Positions 21,547 to 33,010 are shown, counted from the stretch's first letter. The stretch is DNA of 64,000 bases from Rhynchopus sp. YZ270_cl-10 (GCA_964035575.1 OZ037841.1:1240001-1304000); one strand, 5' to 3'. Notes: generated by a model from the letters alone, not told the origin. Numbers and translations are program-made.

Positions 21547-21702
21547 ATTTGGCAAAGACAGTCAGCAAGCCTACATGCTAAAAGTGCGAACAAGTGCGGA
21601 AAAAGTGCTGAAAAAGTGCGGAAAAAGTGCGAATAGGTGCGGAAAAAGTGCGAGAAAGTGCGGAAAAGTGCGAATCAGACCCCTTCAGCCACACCAACGT
21701 AT

Positions 21703-21849
21703 GGATTTTCAACACGTACAATTCTAAGCAAAAACAATTAAAAACCGCGCGCGCTTCGCGCGCGCTCTCCCTGGCAAAGTTGGTTGAGAAGGGTTGTGAA
21801 AGTTCGAAGAACTGGAGAAATCATCAGTCATGGCATCCAAATGTTCCTG
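21703..21849. other. spacer
   Basis: Contains a GCGCGCGCTTCGCGCGCGC palindrome at 21748-21767. No gene. Confidence 0.35.
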
Positions 21850-22120
21850 GCGAAGCCACGGTACGCAACATTTTTAAAAAATCTTGACATAAAATGGCAC
21901 TTTCGTTGGTAACTATGGTCCAGTTCCGTAAACTTTACTTCCATATTTTGCTAAAACGAAAGTTTCTGGCGAAGCCACGGTACGCAACATTTCTAAAAAT
22001 TGCGCTTAAAATTGCCCATTATGTCATGGGAAGGGTGTATTGCAATCTAGCGCCGCAGGCGCACGGTACGCTACTTTTTTCTTTCGCCATGCTGCATGCT
22101 CCTTTTCCGGTAAAATAGAA
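21850..22120 (+). repeat. dispersed GCGAAGCCACGGTACGC family, + copy
   Basis: GCGAAGCCACGGTACGCAAC occurs twice (21850 and 21970), then ATGTCATGGGAAGGGTG and GCGCCGCAGGCGCACGGTAC with GCCATGCTGCATGCTCCTTT at the end. Related copies: 23410-23660 (reverse), 56255-56510 (+), 57725-57965 (reverse) and pieces at 19680 and 56965. Both orientations occur, as for a DNA element. Confidence 0.75.
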
Positions 22121-22289
22121 AATTATCTCCTACAAATAGAATTCTGTAGGGGGTAGGTGAGAGGTGGGGGCGGAGCCCCACTCCTCACCTACCCCACCCC
22201 AGCCCCAATCCAAAACCCAAATTACCTACGTATGGACACGTATGGATTCCACCTTTTCAAAAACAATTCACGTATGGATTTCCATACGT
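22121..22289. other. spacer with GTATGGA repeats
   Basis: Short CGTATGGA repeats at 22230-22285 and a C-rich stretch at 22180-22215. No gene. Confidence 0.3.
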
Positions 22290-22885
22290 TCCACACGTGG
22301 AGCATAATCCCTGTTCGCGCGGAAAAATTGACCACGCCAAGTCGCTGTTTTTAACAGCAAAGGGGACTGGCTGACGACACTGAGGACCTCCTTGGCCAAC
22401 CGGTTTTTTGCACCGGGAATACCACGTCCTGGGCTGGACGTTAAATTGCATCCGGGGGCCCTTTTGTGGGAAACTCTATGAAGGTCTGACCTGAGGGTAA
22501 AAGGTGCTGGGTATGCTACCCTGGGTGCTGAAGGCAGGCACACAACATGTGTGGAGGGACCTGCAGAGCCCTAGCCAGTGAAGCCAAGGAGGCCCCCCTA
22601 GGAAACTAGGGAACGGATTGGAAGAGACCTCGCCGGTAGCCGGGAACCCTCCCTGGGCTAGTACAATGATGAAACTTCAATCTAAAGTCCACACCCATGT
22701 GGCGGCCGCTTTGGCATGCGTCTGTAAGGACAGCCTTGACTGATACTTTCTGTATTAGCACACGATTGCCTCCCTGAAGGCTACGTAGCTACCTGAGTAC
22801 AAAAAAAAAAAAAAAAAAACCAGACTTTTATATAGGGGGTCAGAACTGAGGGCAATCCTCAGTTACTGAAAAAAAAAAAAAAAAT
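22290..22885 (+). mobile_element. candidate poly-A-tailed insertion (LINE or SINE 3' end)
   Basis: A block of balanced composition, unlike its neighbours, ends in a run of 20 A at 22801, followed by 60 bases and another run of 16 A at 22869. The text between (GGGACCTGCAGAGCCCTAGC, GGAAACTAGGGAACGGATTG) has the look of a structured untranslated region. No open frame of note. A 5'-truncated LINE tail is the simplest reading, but no known family is recognised. Confidence 0.45.
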
Positions 22886-23159
22886 CCCCTTTTCGGACCT
22901 AAAAAAAATTTTTTTTTGATAAAACAACTTGTTGTCAATTCTAAAAAGATTGGAGGCAGCGCTGCAGGGCAAACAAAACGGATTGAAAAAAACAGAAGCT
23001 TGCTTGTTTCTTTGAGTACTCAATTAACCACAACAACCGTACTTCAGTTTAACACATTTTTTCACCTTTTTGTTTTCCCGGCTTTGAGCGCACAAACAAA
23101 AGACCCGATCTTTTTTTGGCGTTTTACTGGCTTAGAACACGACTCGTGACCAGCGGTGA
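22886..23159. other. spacer, no gene seen
   Basis: AT-rich; the longest frame (77 codons from 22916) has no recognisable feature. Confidence 0.3.
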
Positions 23160-23340
23160 AAATCTTGGGCAGTAAGCCCGGGAAAACCCGGGCTTAATTA
23201 ATTTTGCGCAGAGCAAGCCCGGGCTTACTCCCCGGGCTTAAGCCTGGGTTTTCCCCGGGTTTTAACTTTTCTGGGCTGGGCTGCCCCACCCCACTCCGGG
23301 GGGTGTAGCCTCAGGGTGCAGCCCGGGGTAGTCAGTCGCC
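23160..23340. repeat. cluster of CCCGGG(CTTA) inverted repeats
   Basis: AAGCCCGGG/CCCGGGCTT text occurs six times in both orientations, able to form several alternative hairpins, ending in a C-rich GGCTGCCCCACCCC segment. Confidence 0.6.
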
Positions 23341-23409
23341 GAAACGAAGCTCTGTTGACAGAAAACAACGAAGTCAGTAAAGAAAACACACACGTCTATA
23401 CTCAAGGGT

Positions 23410-23660
23410 TACCCACACCCCCGTCACAGCCAGAACGCGACTCAATTGGTCAAACGCAGAAGGAAAAGGAAGCATGCATCATGGCGAAATTATAAAAGTA
23501 GCGTACCGTGCGCCTGCGGCGCAAGATTGCAACCCACCCTTCCCTGACATAGTTTGGCTGTAAAAATGTGCGATTATGAGCGCAATTTTTTGAAATGTTG
23601 CGTACCGTGGCTTCGCCAGGAACCTTTGGGTGCCATGACCGCCCTTTCTTTGTTATAAAT
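23410..23660 (-). repeat. dispersed GCGAAGCCACGGTACGC family, reverse copy
   Basis: GTCACAGCCAGAACGCGACT, GGAAGCATGCATCATGGCGA, GTAGCGTACCGTGCGCCTGC and GTTGCGTACCGTGGCTTCGC in order; the copy at 57725-57965 has the same blocks in the same order. Confidence 0.75.
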
Positions 23661-24263
23661 GTACTGGCTACTTACAATTCGTGTACCACGTGCGCCTGGT
23701 GCACGAATTGCTATCAATTGGGTTTACAGCCAAGGGGGTTCAAGGCACACCACAACTGGCCCCAGCCGAAAAAACAACTTTGATTTTGGGTGGGTGGGTG
23801 AGAAAAAATGAATCCTCAGTTTTTGCCCCTGTTTGTTCAGGAAAAAATTCCTATATAAAACATAGATGGTAGTCGGGCCGAGTCGGGCCGAGTTTTTGGA
23901 AAATCTGGGAGTCGGGCCGACTCGGGCCGACTTTTTTTTATTTTTTTTTTATTCCCCTGGGAAATAAAGTATACGAAGGATTTGGCACTTTTAGCGGGAT
24001 TCTTTTTAATGATAATTTCACGCAGTTTTTTTATCGCAAATTAAAAACCCGCTCATTGAACTTTATTTCACGCGTTTTTCACTTTTTTTCACTGCAATTC
24101 CTTCAGAGCGGGATTTTATTTTTATTTTTTTCACGCTAAAACAGGGGTTTTATTTGGCGATAACTTCACGCTAAATTTTGGTACATCCTGCACCACCACC
24201 CACCTAAAAATTGAAAATTTCGAATTTTTTTTGCCCTTTTCCCATTTTTTTTCTGACACATGC

Positions 24264-24480
24264 AACATGCCGAAGGATGTAAGACGCAAACGGTCCTCCG
24301 ACAGGAGATGGACAAGCACTACAGTGGTTTTGCTGAAGGACTAGCATTGTCGACACCGTACGTCCGTGAATGGGACCGCTTTTTAAGGAATTCATTGGCA
24401 AGCCTGACGGTAAGCCCACGGAAGCCGACTTCGTTTCGTACATAGTGTATCTCCGTGACGATCTCACTATCAAGACGAAG
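24264..24480 (+). pseudogene. remnant related to the partial gene at 63896
   Basis: Fossil of a coding region; broken. One frame keeps EMDKHYSGFA and YVREWDRF, which line up with EMEDAYDNLF and YRKTWDDF at the window's right edge. The Y-x3-W-x2-F core resembles the N-terminal DNA-binding domain of tyrosine recombinases (Crypton-type), but that assignment is tentative. It sits inside the inner of two nested elements. Confidence 0.4.
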
Positions 24481-25056
24481 GACACACCACCCCCTTTACT
24501 TCATTGTGAGGAAGGTGGTGGCTGGCATGATATTCTGTGATGGGCGGGGATCTTCTGAATGTGTCTCGCTCTTGCACGACAGCCATTTCCCGACCTCCCG
24601 CTAGCACCCGAGGGGACACTGAGGTGGCGAGAGGTCGGGATGTAGCTTTGTGTACCGTTGAGGCAGCTTTCCAAACCGACCACACGCTGCGCTACGCGCT
24701 ATGCGTACACGTGGTGTGGGCTTTTTAGGCTACATACTGTACGCGCTACACGCAAAATGCCGTTGTTGTGTGTGTAAAAACGTGGGTTGCGTGGTACTGC
24801 ATGGGGTCACACGTGCACCACCCTGTGGCTCACACATGGTTCTGCCACCCCAAAAATGCGTATCCCACCCCACATACCAGGGTATGGGCCCAATTCACCA
24901 GTTTTTTGCAGGTTCCCAGCGAGCAAAAGCTAGCGGGAGGGTAATGAGAGCTACCTGGAGGGACACATTCTCGTTAGTTATTGCACAATAAATGAGTCCC
25001 GCTAAAAGTGCCAAATCCTTTCGTATACTTTATTTCCCGTGAAATAAAATTACGTA

Positions 25057-25218
25057 TTCACCTCCTTTTAGCGGATTATTTTGCGATACTTCACTTATTT
25101 TTTTCCAAGGCTCGTGCACTCAATTTGCCTCGCTTCGCTCGGCAAATTAAGTAGCCCTCGCCTGGGAAAAAAATGCGTGAAGTTATCGCAAAATAAAACC
25201 CCGCTAAAAGGAGGTGAA
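25057..25218. repeat. 162-base hairpin with CCTCGCTTCGCTCGG centre
   Basis: TTCACCTCCTTTTAGCGG at the left is inverted at the right end (CGCTAAAAGGAGGTGAA); inside are ATTTTGCGAT/ATCGCAAAAT and the centre GCCTCGCTTCGCTCGGC. A hairpin of the same plan, with the same centre motif, lies at 63640-63745. Confidence 0.65.
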
Positions 25219-25622
25219 TAAATAGTTATTTTTTTTCAAAAGTCGGGCCGACTCGGGCCGAGTCGAAAAAAAAATTTTTTTAAAAAAAAAAGTCGGCCCG
25301 AGTCGAAAAAAAAACTCGGCCCGAGTCGGCCCGAGTCAGCCCGAGTCGGCCCGACTCGGGTCCCGTCGGCCCCCTCACAGTAAAATCTTTTCCAAAAAAA
25401 AAAAAAAACCAAAAAAAAACAAAACAAAAAAAAAAAAACCCAAAAAAAAAAAACCAAAAAAAATTCGACTCGGCCCGACTCGGCCCGACTTTTTTTTGAG
25501 TCGGGCCGAGTTTTTTCGACTCGGCCCGACTCGGGCCGACCCTGAAAAAAAAATTTTTCAAAAAAAAAATAACGAAAAGTGGTCGGCCCGAGTCGGCCCG
25601 ACTCGGCCCGACTACCATCTAT

Positions 25623-25644
25623 GATAAAACCCTGAAAAAAACCC

Positions 25645-25675
<31 letters not shown>

Positions 25676-28600
25676 CAAAAAAAAAAAAAAAAGAACGGAA
25701 AAGGTGGGCCACCTTTTCCGTTCTACTGAGCTAGGACCCTGAGTTGGCAGAAAAATTTTATTTTGTGTTTCGGTTCGTTTTCTTCTGTTTTTTTCTTCTT
25801 TTTTTGGTAGCTTAGCATGAGATACTCATGTTATCTAACCTACTTTTGTACCTTTCTTTCCTTTTGCACTGGAAAGACAAGGTGGGGGTCAAAGCGCCGT
25901 CCGCATTACTTTATCCTTTGCCACAAACGGCAGTGGAGATGAGGTATGCGCACGACCTGCAAAAAACACACCACCTTTGTAAAGGAAATTGTGCACAGAA
26001 CTAATTCTGCCTATTTGTCTCTCCCTCTCTCTTATATATTTTTGGAAAAAAAGAAGAAAAAAAGGCTAGGTGCATTCAGTGCACGGGATGGACTCGCATT
26101 TTTTAAAGAAGACTGTCTGAATGGCGGCCACACTGAACAAAACAAATTATCAAACTGCCCCCTTCCCGATCAATCCCGAGTCAGTGTTTGTTTGTTTTGT
26201 TTGTGTTTTTTTTCTTGCTATATTTTTTGTAGTACAATATGCGGCTTCCTTCCCGTTCTTTCTGTTCCTTCATTGGTGCGTAAAGGTACATCTGTCAAGT
26301 AATTTTTTGTTTTCTATTGTCCATTGCACTCTTTTTTGTTCATTATTTCAACCAACAGAGTTGTACAGTCATTGCGACATGGTGACGGAAACGTTCCACG
26401 TACCAGATGACTCTAAATAATAATGACAACGAAAGAGGAGGGCATTACGAGGTGCCGTGGGAAAAACATGTGTGGTCTTTTTACGCCAAGGTTTGGGAAT
26501 CAGGCCCAACCTTTTGATTGTGTCATTCCCAGCTGCTGTAGGTCGCCGTATTTACACGGAACTTCAAAATCTTTTTCTTCGTCGTGTCAGTGCTGCGTCC
26601 CAGAGGCGTTTGTACTATCAACTTCACTTTTCTTCTTTTGATCCCGACAGAATTTTATCAACCAAAAATCATAAAAAAGGTGCGACTTTCTTTAGCTGAT
26701 TTCGCTGTTTTTTTCTTCACCGGAATAAGGCCGACCTTGTTAGAAAGTCACACATTTTTTTTTTTTCGAAGATAACTGAGCAACGAAAGACTTAGGATAA
26801 TCTTGCAAAAGCTTTTCTTTTATAACTTTCCCCGAAGTCAGCTTTCCCTTTTATTCCTTTTATTCCTTTCATTTATATTTGCCTTTCCCTATATTGTTCG
26901 ATCAAACCCTCTCTCTCTCTCTCCCTCCCTCTCCACACCCTGCAAGGTGAGCTGTGCTGCGATACCCCATTACCCCCCATACACTGTACATCGCTCCCGT
27001 GGGGGTTCGATAAACTCCGTGAGGGCGTTGCAAAATCGGTGCAATTTCACTTCCAACAATTAAAACGGTACCCTGTGGGGGAAATGTGTCCAAACACAAT
27101 TGTACGATTGTGTTTGGGAATATATCCCTCTTTTTGAGGGGTCATTCCCAATCATATTTACCCACAACGGTATTTGGAGATTGGAAAGGGAAAAGAAAAA
27201 TGCAGCACTCCATTCTCCCCCGCTCAGCCTTTCAAGGCAATGAGTACCAAAGAGAAGGATTTAATATTTTCCCTCCCTCCATCCACAGTGTCTGCATTTG
27301 CAATTTTTTTTTTTCTATTCCACCCCCTTTTTTGTGTGCATCTCAGGCGTCAAGGGATCAGATTCACATTTTTTTTTTTTTCGCCCCCTTTTTTTTTGTT
27401 CTTTTTTCTCTGCTTCCCATTTCATCAGCGGAATGTGTTCGACGTTAAACCAACCACCAATCACCACAACTCAGCCACACTCTAGGGGACTGGACTACTG
27501 GGCCTTCTATTTTCGCCAACGGGAAGAGTGTGGTGCCTCTGTGCACACCAGAGTCTTCCGTATGGCGTCCCTTTTTCATCAGGCTGCACGGTGACCATGT
27601 GCCCGGTACTTTCCTTTTTATTCCTACGAAGCTTGCTTTAAAGGAGAAATAGTATTACCGGGGTACGGTCGCCAAATCATCCTCAGGAGGATTTTGTGCA
27701 ATCAACGAAAAACAACTTTACTTACCGATCCTATTTGTGTACCGTGCTAAAAACGGCAACATGCATTTAAACGTAATGCAAACAATCATGATATTTAGCA
27801 TGGTGTCCGAGGCTGGTCACTGTGTACGCCCAAATATTGGGGTGCACTGTTGCGACAGCCAGGTAGTCAGCATCACGTTAGCTTCATTGGAGCACCCCGT
27901 TTAGGTGCACCAAAATACAGAAGACTCCGATGCTTCGTGTCAGATACACATTTTGTTTTTTTTATTCTTATGTGCGAGACTATAAGACACCTCTGTTAGG
28001 GGGTGGCTATCAAATACGCAGTGCGTGTATGATACACTGTGGGGATGGCCTGCCGTTTCACCAGATGAGAATGGTGGTATTTTTTTTTTTAGAGAGTGTT
28101 TGGATAGTGAAGGAGATACCATCCTTTGTGAAACAGATCCTGTCTAAAAAATGATGATTTTTTATCAAAAGGTCAACTAAGCACAGTCAGGACCAACCCA
28201 GGTTCATCTAACACACAAAAAAACTTTTATTTTTCCACTATTGCAACGCCCTAACGCATTTCTGTTTTCTAAACATATTTTCCAAAAGGTGGCTAAGCGC
28301 GAGAGGCTTAGGGTCATCTTATAAACTTTTCTTTTCCGCAAGATGCGTTTGCACTCTCAACTTCACTTTTCTGTACATCACACGGTTCCCTATTTCTTCA
28401 AGATGGCTGAGCACTTCCCAAGGCTCGGGTTCATCTTACAAAACTTTATTTTATCGATGCACCTGCCGCCATCGAAGGGGGCGGTGTCTTGCAAGCATTT
28501 CTTTATGTGCGTGAAATTGCCGTCAAACAAAAAACAGGGATTTTTTTTTTTTCCAGGGAAGTTCCACCCCTGAAATCTCAATGCAGTGTTTTGTACTTTT

Positions 28601-29148
28601 ATTTTGCTTCACTTTTCAACCTTCTGTTCTTCTGTTCCTTCTCCGTTTTGTGTACATGCACTAGTCGATATCCACTGACTTCAGGTCTGACCCTTCATCC
28701 CCGCTCCCACCCCTCAAGGTAAATCGCTGTTTTTGTTATCAGTGTGCGGTACGGTGTTCTGTCTGACTTTTCTTTTGTGTCATATTTTGCTGTTGTGTAC
28801 TGTGCGTGCGTGCACGGCGTTATTTTTTTATTTGACTTTGCATACTGAGGGAGGGAGTTAACCACCCCCCCGAGATAGCCATATCTGAGTAATTCCTTTG
28901 GAAGAAAAAAGGGGAAAACACACCCCACCCACATTCATCCCTCATTACCCCTCACATACATAAAGCAAATATCACTCAGCCCCCATTTCATTTTTAGCGT
29001 TTCGGAAGCTTCGGCTCCCCTCTGTCGGCTTTGTATTTCGCCCCCCTTTTCAACACCCCCCCTTTTCAACACACCCCCTTTTCAACACACCCCCTTTTTT
29101 ACACACCCCCTCTCCAGGGCAAACCAAAAAAAACCAAAAAACACCACT
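25623..29148 (+). other. T-rich spacer with families A and B, no gene seen
   Basis: Worn family A copies at 25805, 26768, 28172 and 28401 and a good one at 28286; family B fragments at 26585, 27000 and 28337. The longest frames are T-run artefacts. The last 150 bases before 29149 are C-rich (CACCCCCTTTTCAACA repeats at 29040-29105), probably leader of the next gene. Confidence 0.45.
28286..28340 (+). repeat. family A hairpin-pyrimidine element
   Basis: AAGGTGGCTAAGC, GC-GAGA-G, GCTTAGGGTCATCTTATAAA and CTTTTCTTTT. A second copy begins at 28401. Confidence 0.8.
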
Positions 29149-30285
29149 ATGTCTGGGAGCGGCGCTTGGCTAAACGAGGACGGATCTGCTATGTGGGTTT
29201 CCGGTGCAAAAGAGGGGAAGTACTGTCCACCACCGAGCACCTTACCTCGGGTGGCGGGGAAGGTGACGAAGGCTGAGGGGCATCCTTTTGGGACTCCCAC
29301 CGTTGGGGACTGGGCGAAGGCGAGTGGACATCCTGAAACAGCGGGGCATGTTTGGAACACTGTGCGGAAGTGCACAAAGTGTGGCAAGCCGAATGCGTAC
29401 ACTTTGACAGAGTGCAACTCTTGCGCCGAAACTCTCCCGGTTGAGACAACGACGACAGCGAACCTCTTCAGCTGCATTGTCTATGGGTTTGATGCAGTGG
29501 GCTTGTCTTTGAGGCATGAGTCGGAAAACCTTGTTGTGCTGGATGATTTGCTGTGCCTCTCTGCTTGCCACGTCAATGCCGTCTGGGCAAAACACTTCAT
29601 CCCCGATGTCCGCACGCTGTTCACCAACCCAAAAGCCGGACTCAAAGTTGTCAACGAAATGTTCGACGCAGTGAAGCACGTCTACCTCGATAGCTTTGTC
29701 GCAAACAAAGAATTCGTCGCCTCCAACGTATCCAACCCCCCAACAAGCGAAGAGGACTGGATCGATCTTGCAGCCTGCGGGTTCAACACCCCGCCCTCGC
29801 AGTTCCAGCTGCACCTCCAGTTTGTGATGTTCCCGGTAATCCCATTTCACGCAGCGCAGCTGATGAAAGGGCTTCACTTCACTCTTGGACGGTTCTGTCC
29901 ATTTACATATGTGAAACGTGCGTTGGAGGTTGCAGCAGCACAGCCGGGGGGGTTGGATGTTAAGATTACAAAGGATACGAAGATGGAAGAGATCTTTGAG
30001 AGTGTTGGGAAGTTGGGTGTATGCTATAAGACCATGTGGACGGAGATGATGACACGCCTGAAAGCACAGCAGGAACGTCACGGTGCATACCCGAAGGACA
30101 ACTTCAACGGCGTCTTCAGCGATGCCAAAGGTGAAACCGACCCAAACACCGCCCACGACAGGCTTGCCCTAACAAGCTATGGACGCCCCTACACAGCAGA
30201 CAACAAGCCCAACGCTGACAACCACTACTCTATGTCAAAGCGCCCAGGAGAACTCCCCAATTTTGGGCCCGACACTGTATTCTAA
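29149..30285 (+). CDS. RanBP2-type zinc finger / HIT-like protein
   Basis: A 378-residue soluble protein. Residues 75-92 form a zinc ribbon, C75-x2-C78-x10-C89-x2-C92, of the RanBP2 type. Residues about 105-270 resemble the HIT superfamily: VLDDLLCLSACHVNAVW recalls the strand and helix that HIT proteins use to hold a nucleotide, and QLHLQFVMFPVIPFH stands where the histidine triad would be. Only one of the alternating histidines is present in that motif, so hydrolase activity is doubtful. The N-terminal part repeats G-H-P-x-T/F-x2 (GHPFGTPTVGDW and GHPETAGHVW). The first ATG after a C/A-rich leader is taken as start. The HIT reading is from pattern memory, not a search. Confidence 0.6.
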   Translation: MSGSGAWLNEDGSAMWVSGAKEGKYCPPPSTLPRVAGKVTKAEGHPFGTPTVGDWAKASGHPETAGHVWNTVRKCTKCGKPNAYTLTECNSCAETLPVETTTTANLFSCIVYGFDAVGLSLRHESENLVVLDDLLCLSACHVNAVWAKHFIPDVRTLFTNPKAGLKVVNEMFDAVKHVYLDSFVANKEFVASNVSNPPTSEEDWIDLAACGFNTPPSQFQLHLQFVMFPVIPFHAAQLMKGLHFTLGRFCPFTYVKRALEVAAAQPGGLDVKITKDTKMEEIFESVGKLGVCYKTMWTEMMTRLKAQQERHGAYPKDNFNGVFSDAKGETDPNTAHDRLALTSYGRPYTADNKPNADNHYSMSKRPGELPNFGPDTVF

Positions 30286-31968
30286 AAAAAAGAGGAAAAA
30301 TGGGGGAAAGGTGGCTTAAAATAGGGGGAAAAGATGTATTGGAGGGATAAGGGGGGGGATCGTGGCGGTGTGAGGGATGTGGGAGGGTTCAAGAAAGTAA
30401 AAGGAATAAAAGAAGGTGTACGATATTCGCAGTCGTCTATTGCCTCTCTGTGGCAAGTGCTGCACAACATTCGTGGGGTAGTTCTATCTTAGAAAGAAAC
30501 TAAGAAATCCCAGAGGGGAAAATGGAGATGGGTGGGAAGGAATACGGGGAGGGGGGGAATGGGCTGATAGTGGGGGTGGGGAGTACCTGGGGTGCACGAC
30601 GACATTTGTCATGACGAAGCGTAACGATAACTGCTTGTCAAGTGTGCCTTGTCATGGCATGGCAAGTGTCGTCGTGTGGGGGTTGGGGGTGCTGTCTTTA
30701 GACGTGGTGATGTGTGTGCAATGCACTCCCCATCAACCCTCCTTTTTTAAAGATGTGATGCCCGTCCATCTTATAAGTTTTTTTTGTGGCGATATGTGCT
30801 GGGTTTTTGTGCAGCTACCGCACACCAGTCTTTTATCTCTTTGTCTTTCAACTGCACAACACTAACTTGTACAAAACGGAAAAATAATAGCTGATTTCCC
30901 AGTAATCGCTCCTACCTCCCCTTTAACAACGTGGGGTCTGTACCCACTACACAAATGTACACGGATCCTTGTGAACGATGCGTGCCTCTTTTCCTGAGGC
31001 GATCTATCGCAAAATCTTTCTTCTTCTTTTTCCTGTTTTGCAATGTTTGCAACCCAAAGCCTTTGGTATTGTCACGAGAGGTTTAGGTTCATCTCAACCT
31101 TTCTACTAAGATGTGGTGTGAGTTTTTGTGCATATTGGGTGTGTGTTTTTTATGTCAGCGCTTATCGTGGATGTCTAGACGCGATATTCAACGGGAATTG
31201 CAGATAACTTAGGCACAGTCCATGTTTCAAAATGCTATTACCAAGGTTAGAGAAAGGCTGACAACGGGTGACGAGCTTGGGATCATCTTACCAACATCCC
31301 ATCTTGTATGTCTCCGTGTAGATTGCTCTGTCACCCGTGCGTTTCAGCTCGATGAGAGGCTTAGGTTCACTTTTTTTTTTTTTTTGAAATTTTTCTTATT
31401 TTCTTCCCCTCAAAACTCTTGGGCACACCCTGTCTATTTTGACAGAAAATATGGTTTGTCGCTTTGCAGAAAACAAATGCTTAACACGGCAAAGCAATAA
31501 CCCCCTCCCTTACGGTTGGCGCGAAAGAAACTCCTGCCATTCAGGGTACGCATATTTTGTTGAAAGCATTGAAAGCGTCCTTCTCTTTGCTCTCTATTAA
31601 GGATCCTGTGAAAGAAAACCGGTGGCTGCTATCTAGTGATAGTCTATAAACAAACAAAATTTCGTTGAAAGCAGTTGCGGGTAGTTTCTTGGAGCGAACC
31701 ATTGCGATATGGTAAGTGCATTGTTTGCAGGTAATTATGGGTCGTTCTTGTGCGAATATTGCTCATGGTTTAGTATGATCCCGCGGAAAGTACATTTCTT
31801 TAACAAGGATGGGTTGCTCCCCGTCATTTCTCCCCTCCCCATATTTGTTCAATTTTAAAAAAAGAAAGGACAGTTGCGAAGCATGCTTTCCCCCTCCCCA
31901 CCAATGGCTATGGTAGGTTCGGACTTCGTCTTTTAAAATAATACGCTCGTACAGGTAGAGGAGTTGCT
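30286..31968 (+). other. spacer, no gene seen
   Basis: Begins with a G-rich 3' region (30290-30600). Worn family A copies lie at 31075, 31256 and 31345 (GAGAGGCTTAGGTTCAC). No frame with coding bias. Confidence 0.4.
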
Positions 31969-32855
31969 TCAAAAGAGGATTCCTCCGTGGTCGTCGTAGG
32001 GACCGTAAACTGTGCTGCGACGCGCGCGGTCCTCCAGGTTTTCTCGCACCTCAGTGAGGATGCCCTCCACCACGGCCTTGCCGGACTTCTTCGACAGCAC
32101 CTTCTTCAACGGCACGGACAGGTAACTGACCACAACATCTTCCGGAAAAGTGGCCGACTTCGTGCACTTCTCTTCGACCGCGTCACGAGCGCAAAGCGCT
32201 TCAACAGCATTTTCTTGTCGCAAGACAGATGGACGTCGTCACCGAGATTCAGCTTCTTCCTGTACACAATCTCTACTGCGCGCTCGAAGTCCATCGAACT
32301 GCTCTCAGCTGGGTGCACATCTTCACATTTTTTACCTTTGGTTCTAATCCTCTCCCAGAAGTGTCCTGGTTTGATAGGAAATTTTGAGGATACCCCACGG
32401 GTTGCGCAGCTGTTCCGATACAACCGAGAGAAATGACAAAGGAGGAACAACTGTGTCGATACGACCTAGAGGTTGCATGAAATCTTCATCAGATACGCAT
32501 AAGAGACACATTCATATCATCTTGAGGAGGTTGAGGAGGTTGAGGTCGTTGTTCCGCACACATAGGTGCGATCATCGGCTTCCCGCTCATGAACCATGGC
32601 TCTTCTTCTTCTTCATCAGAAGTCCACCACGCTGTCACTGCCACAGTCGCTCGACTCGTCAGTTGCATCATCTGAGGGTGCATCATTCTCCTCGTCTGCA
32701 TCCACGTTGCTGCGCGACCTCGTCGTCATCCTGTGGATCAACAAATAGCTCGAACGCGAGGATACTCGCTGCATCCCTCGCACTCCTTGATGTCCTCTAG
32801 TTACACAAATTTTCTCTTTCAGTTGGTGGACACATACCATGGTGTAGAGGGTCAT
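31969..32855 (-). other. unassigned coding-like segments, minus strand
   Basis: Several short minus frames with gene-like codon use lie end to end: an acidic Ser/Asp-rich stretch (32616-32760, TRSRSNVDADEEND), a piece with MDFERAVEIVYRKKLNLGDD (about 32180-32300) and a piece with VVVSYLSVPLKKVLSKK (31969-32223) ending YGPYDDHGGILF. They do not form one frame and no domain is recognised. It is the only minus-strand coding candidate outside mobile elements, which favours a worn element or a gene with several tiny introns. Confidence 0.3.
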
Positions 32856-33010
32856 CGGATGTCATCTTTTCTTGTCATCTTGGAAGGAGGTTGGTAATGG
32901 CATGTGTTGGATTGTTTTCATGTTTCTCCATCCATTTCCCCTTCTGTAGTCTCTGTTCCCTGACTCATACACACCACACAGGGCAAGGACACACTGCTCT
33001 TCACTTAATC

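Larger units (their letters stand above)
20828..21702. mobile_element. foldback element carrying two minisatellites
   Basis: Left end CGTATGGTGTGGCTGAA (20828-20844); right end TTCAGCCACACCAACG (21684 on), the reverse complement apart from a short indel. Subterminal clusters of GTGCGGAAAAA lie at 20870-20935 and, again, at 21355-21400 and 21585-21675 in both orientations. The core is filled by a 9-mer and an 8-mer array. No transposase. Confidence 0.75.
23958..25218. mobile_element. inner nested element, Crypton-like candidate
   Basis: GGGAAATAAAGTATACGAA, GGATTTGGCACTTTTAGCGG on the left (23958-24000) is repeated inverted at 24996-25040. Beyond the right copy is a further inverted pair (25057-25218). 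It encloses the remnant gene at 24264. It looks broken. Family is inferred from the weak protein match only. Confidence 0.5.
23862..25622. mobile_element. outer element with ATAGATGGTAGTCGGGCCG ends
   Basis: Terminal inverted repeats of about 40 bases built from GTCGGGCCGA units (left 23862-23900, right 25583-25622), with more GTCGGCCCGAG blocks inside the right end (25240-25530). The 8 bases outside are TATAAAAC and GATAAAAC, a target duplication with one mismatch, hAT-like in length. No transposase of its own is seen; it encloses a second element. Confidence 0.7.

Noticed and set aside
20634-21555. Long frames of YST, LQY or TVP repeats
   Set aside because: They are translations of the 9-mer minisatellite; a period divisible by three keeps all frames open.
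25236-25712. 158-codon minus frame rich in Phe and Gly/Arg/Pro
   Set aside because: Product of the GTCGGGCCGA inverted-repeat blocks and T-runs at an element end.
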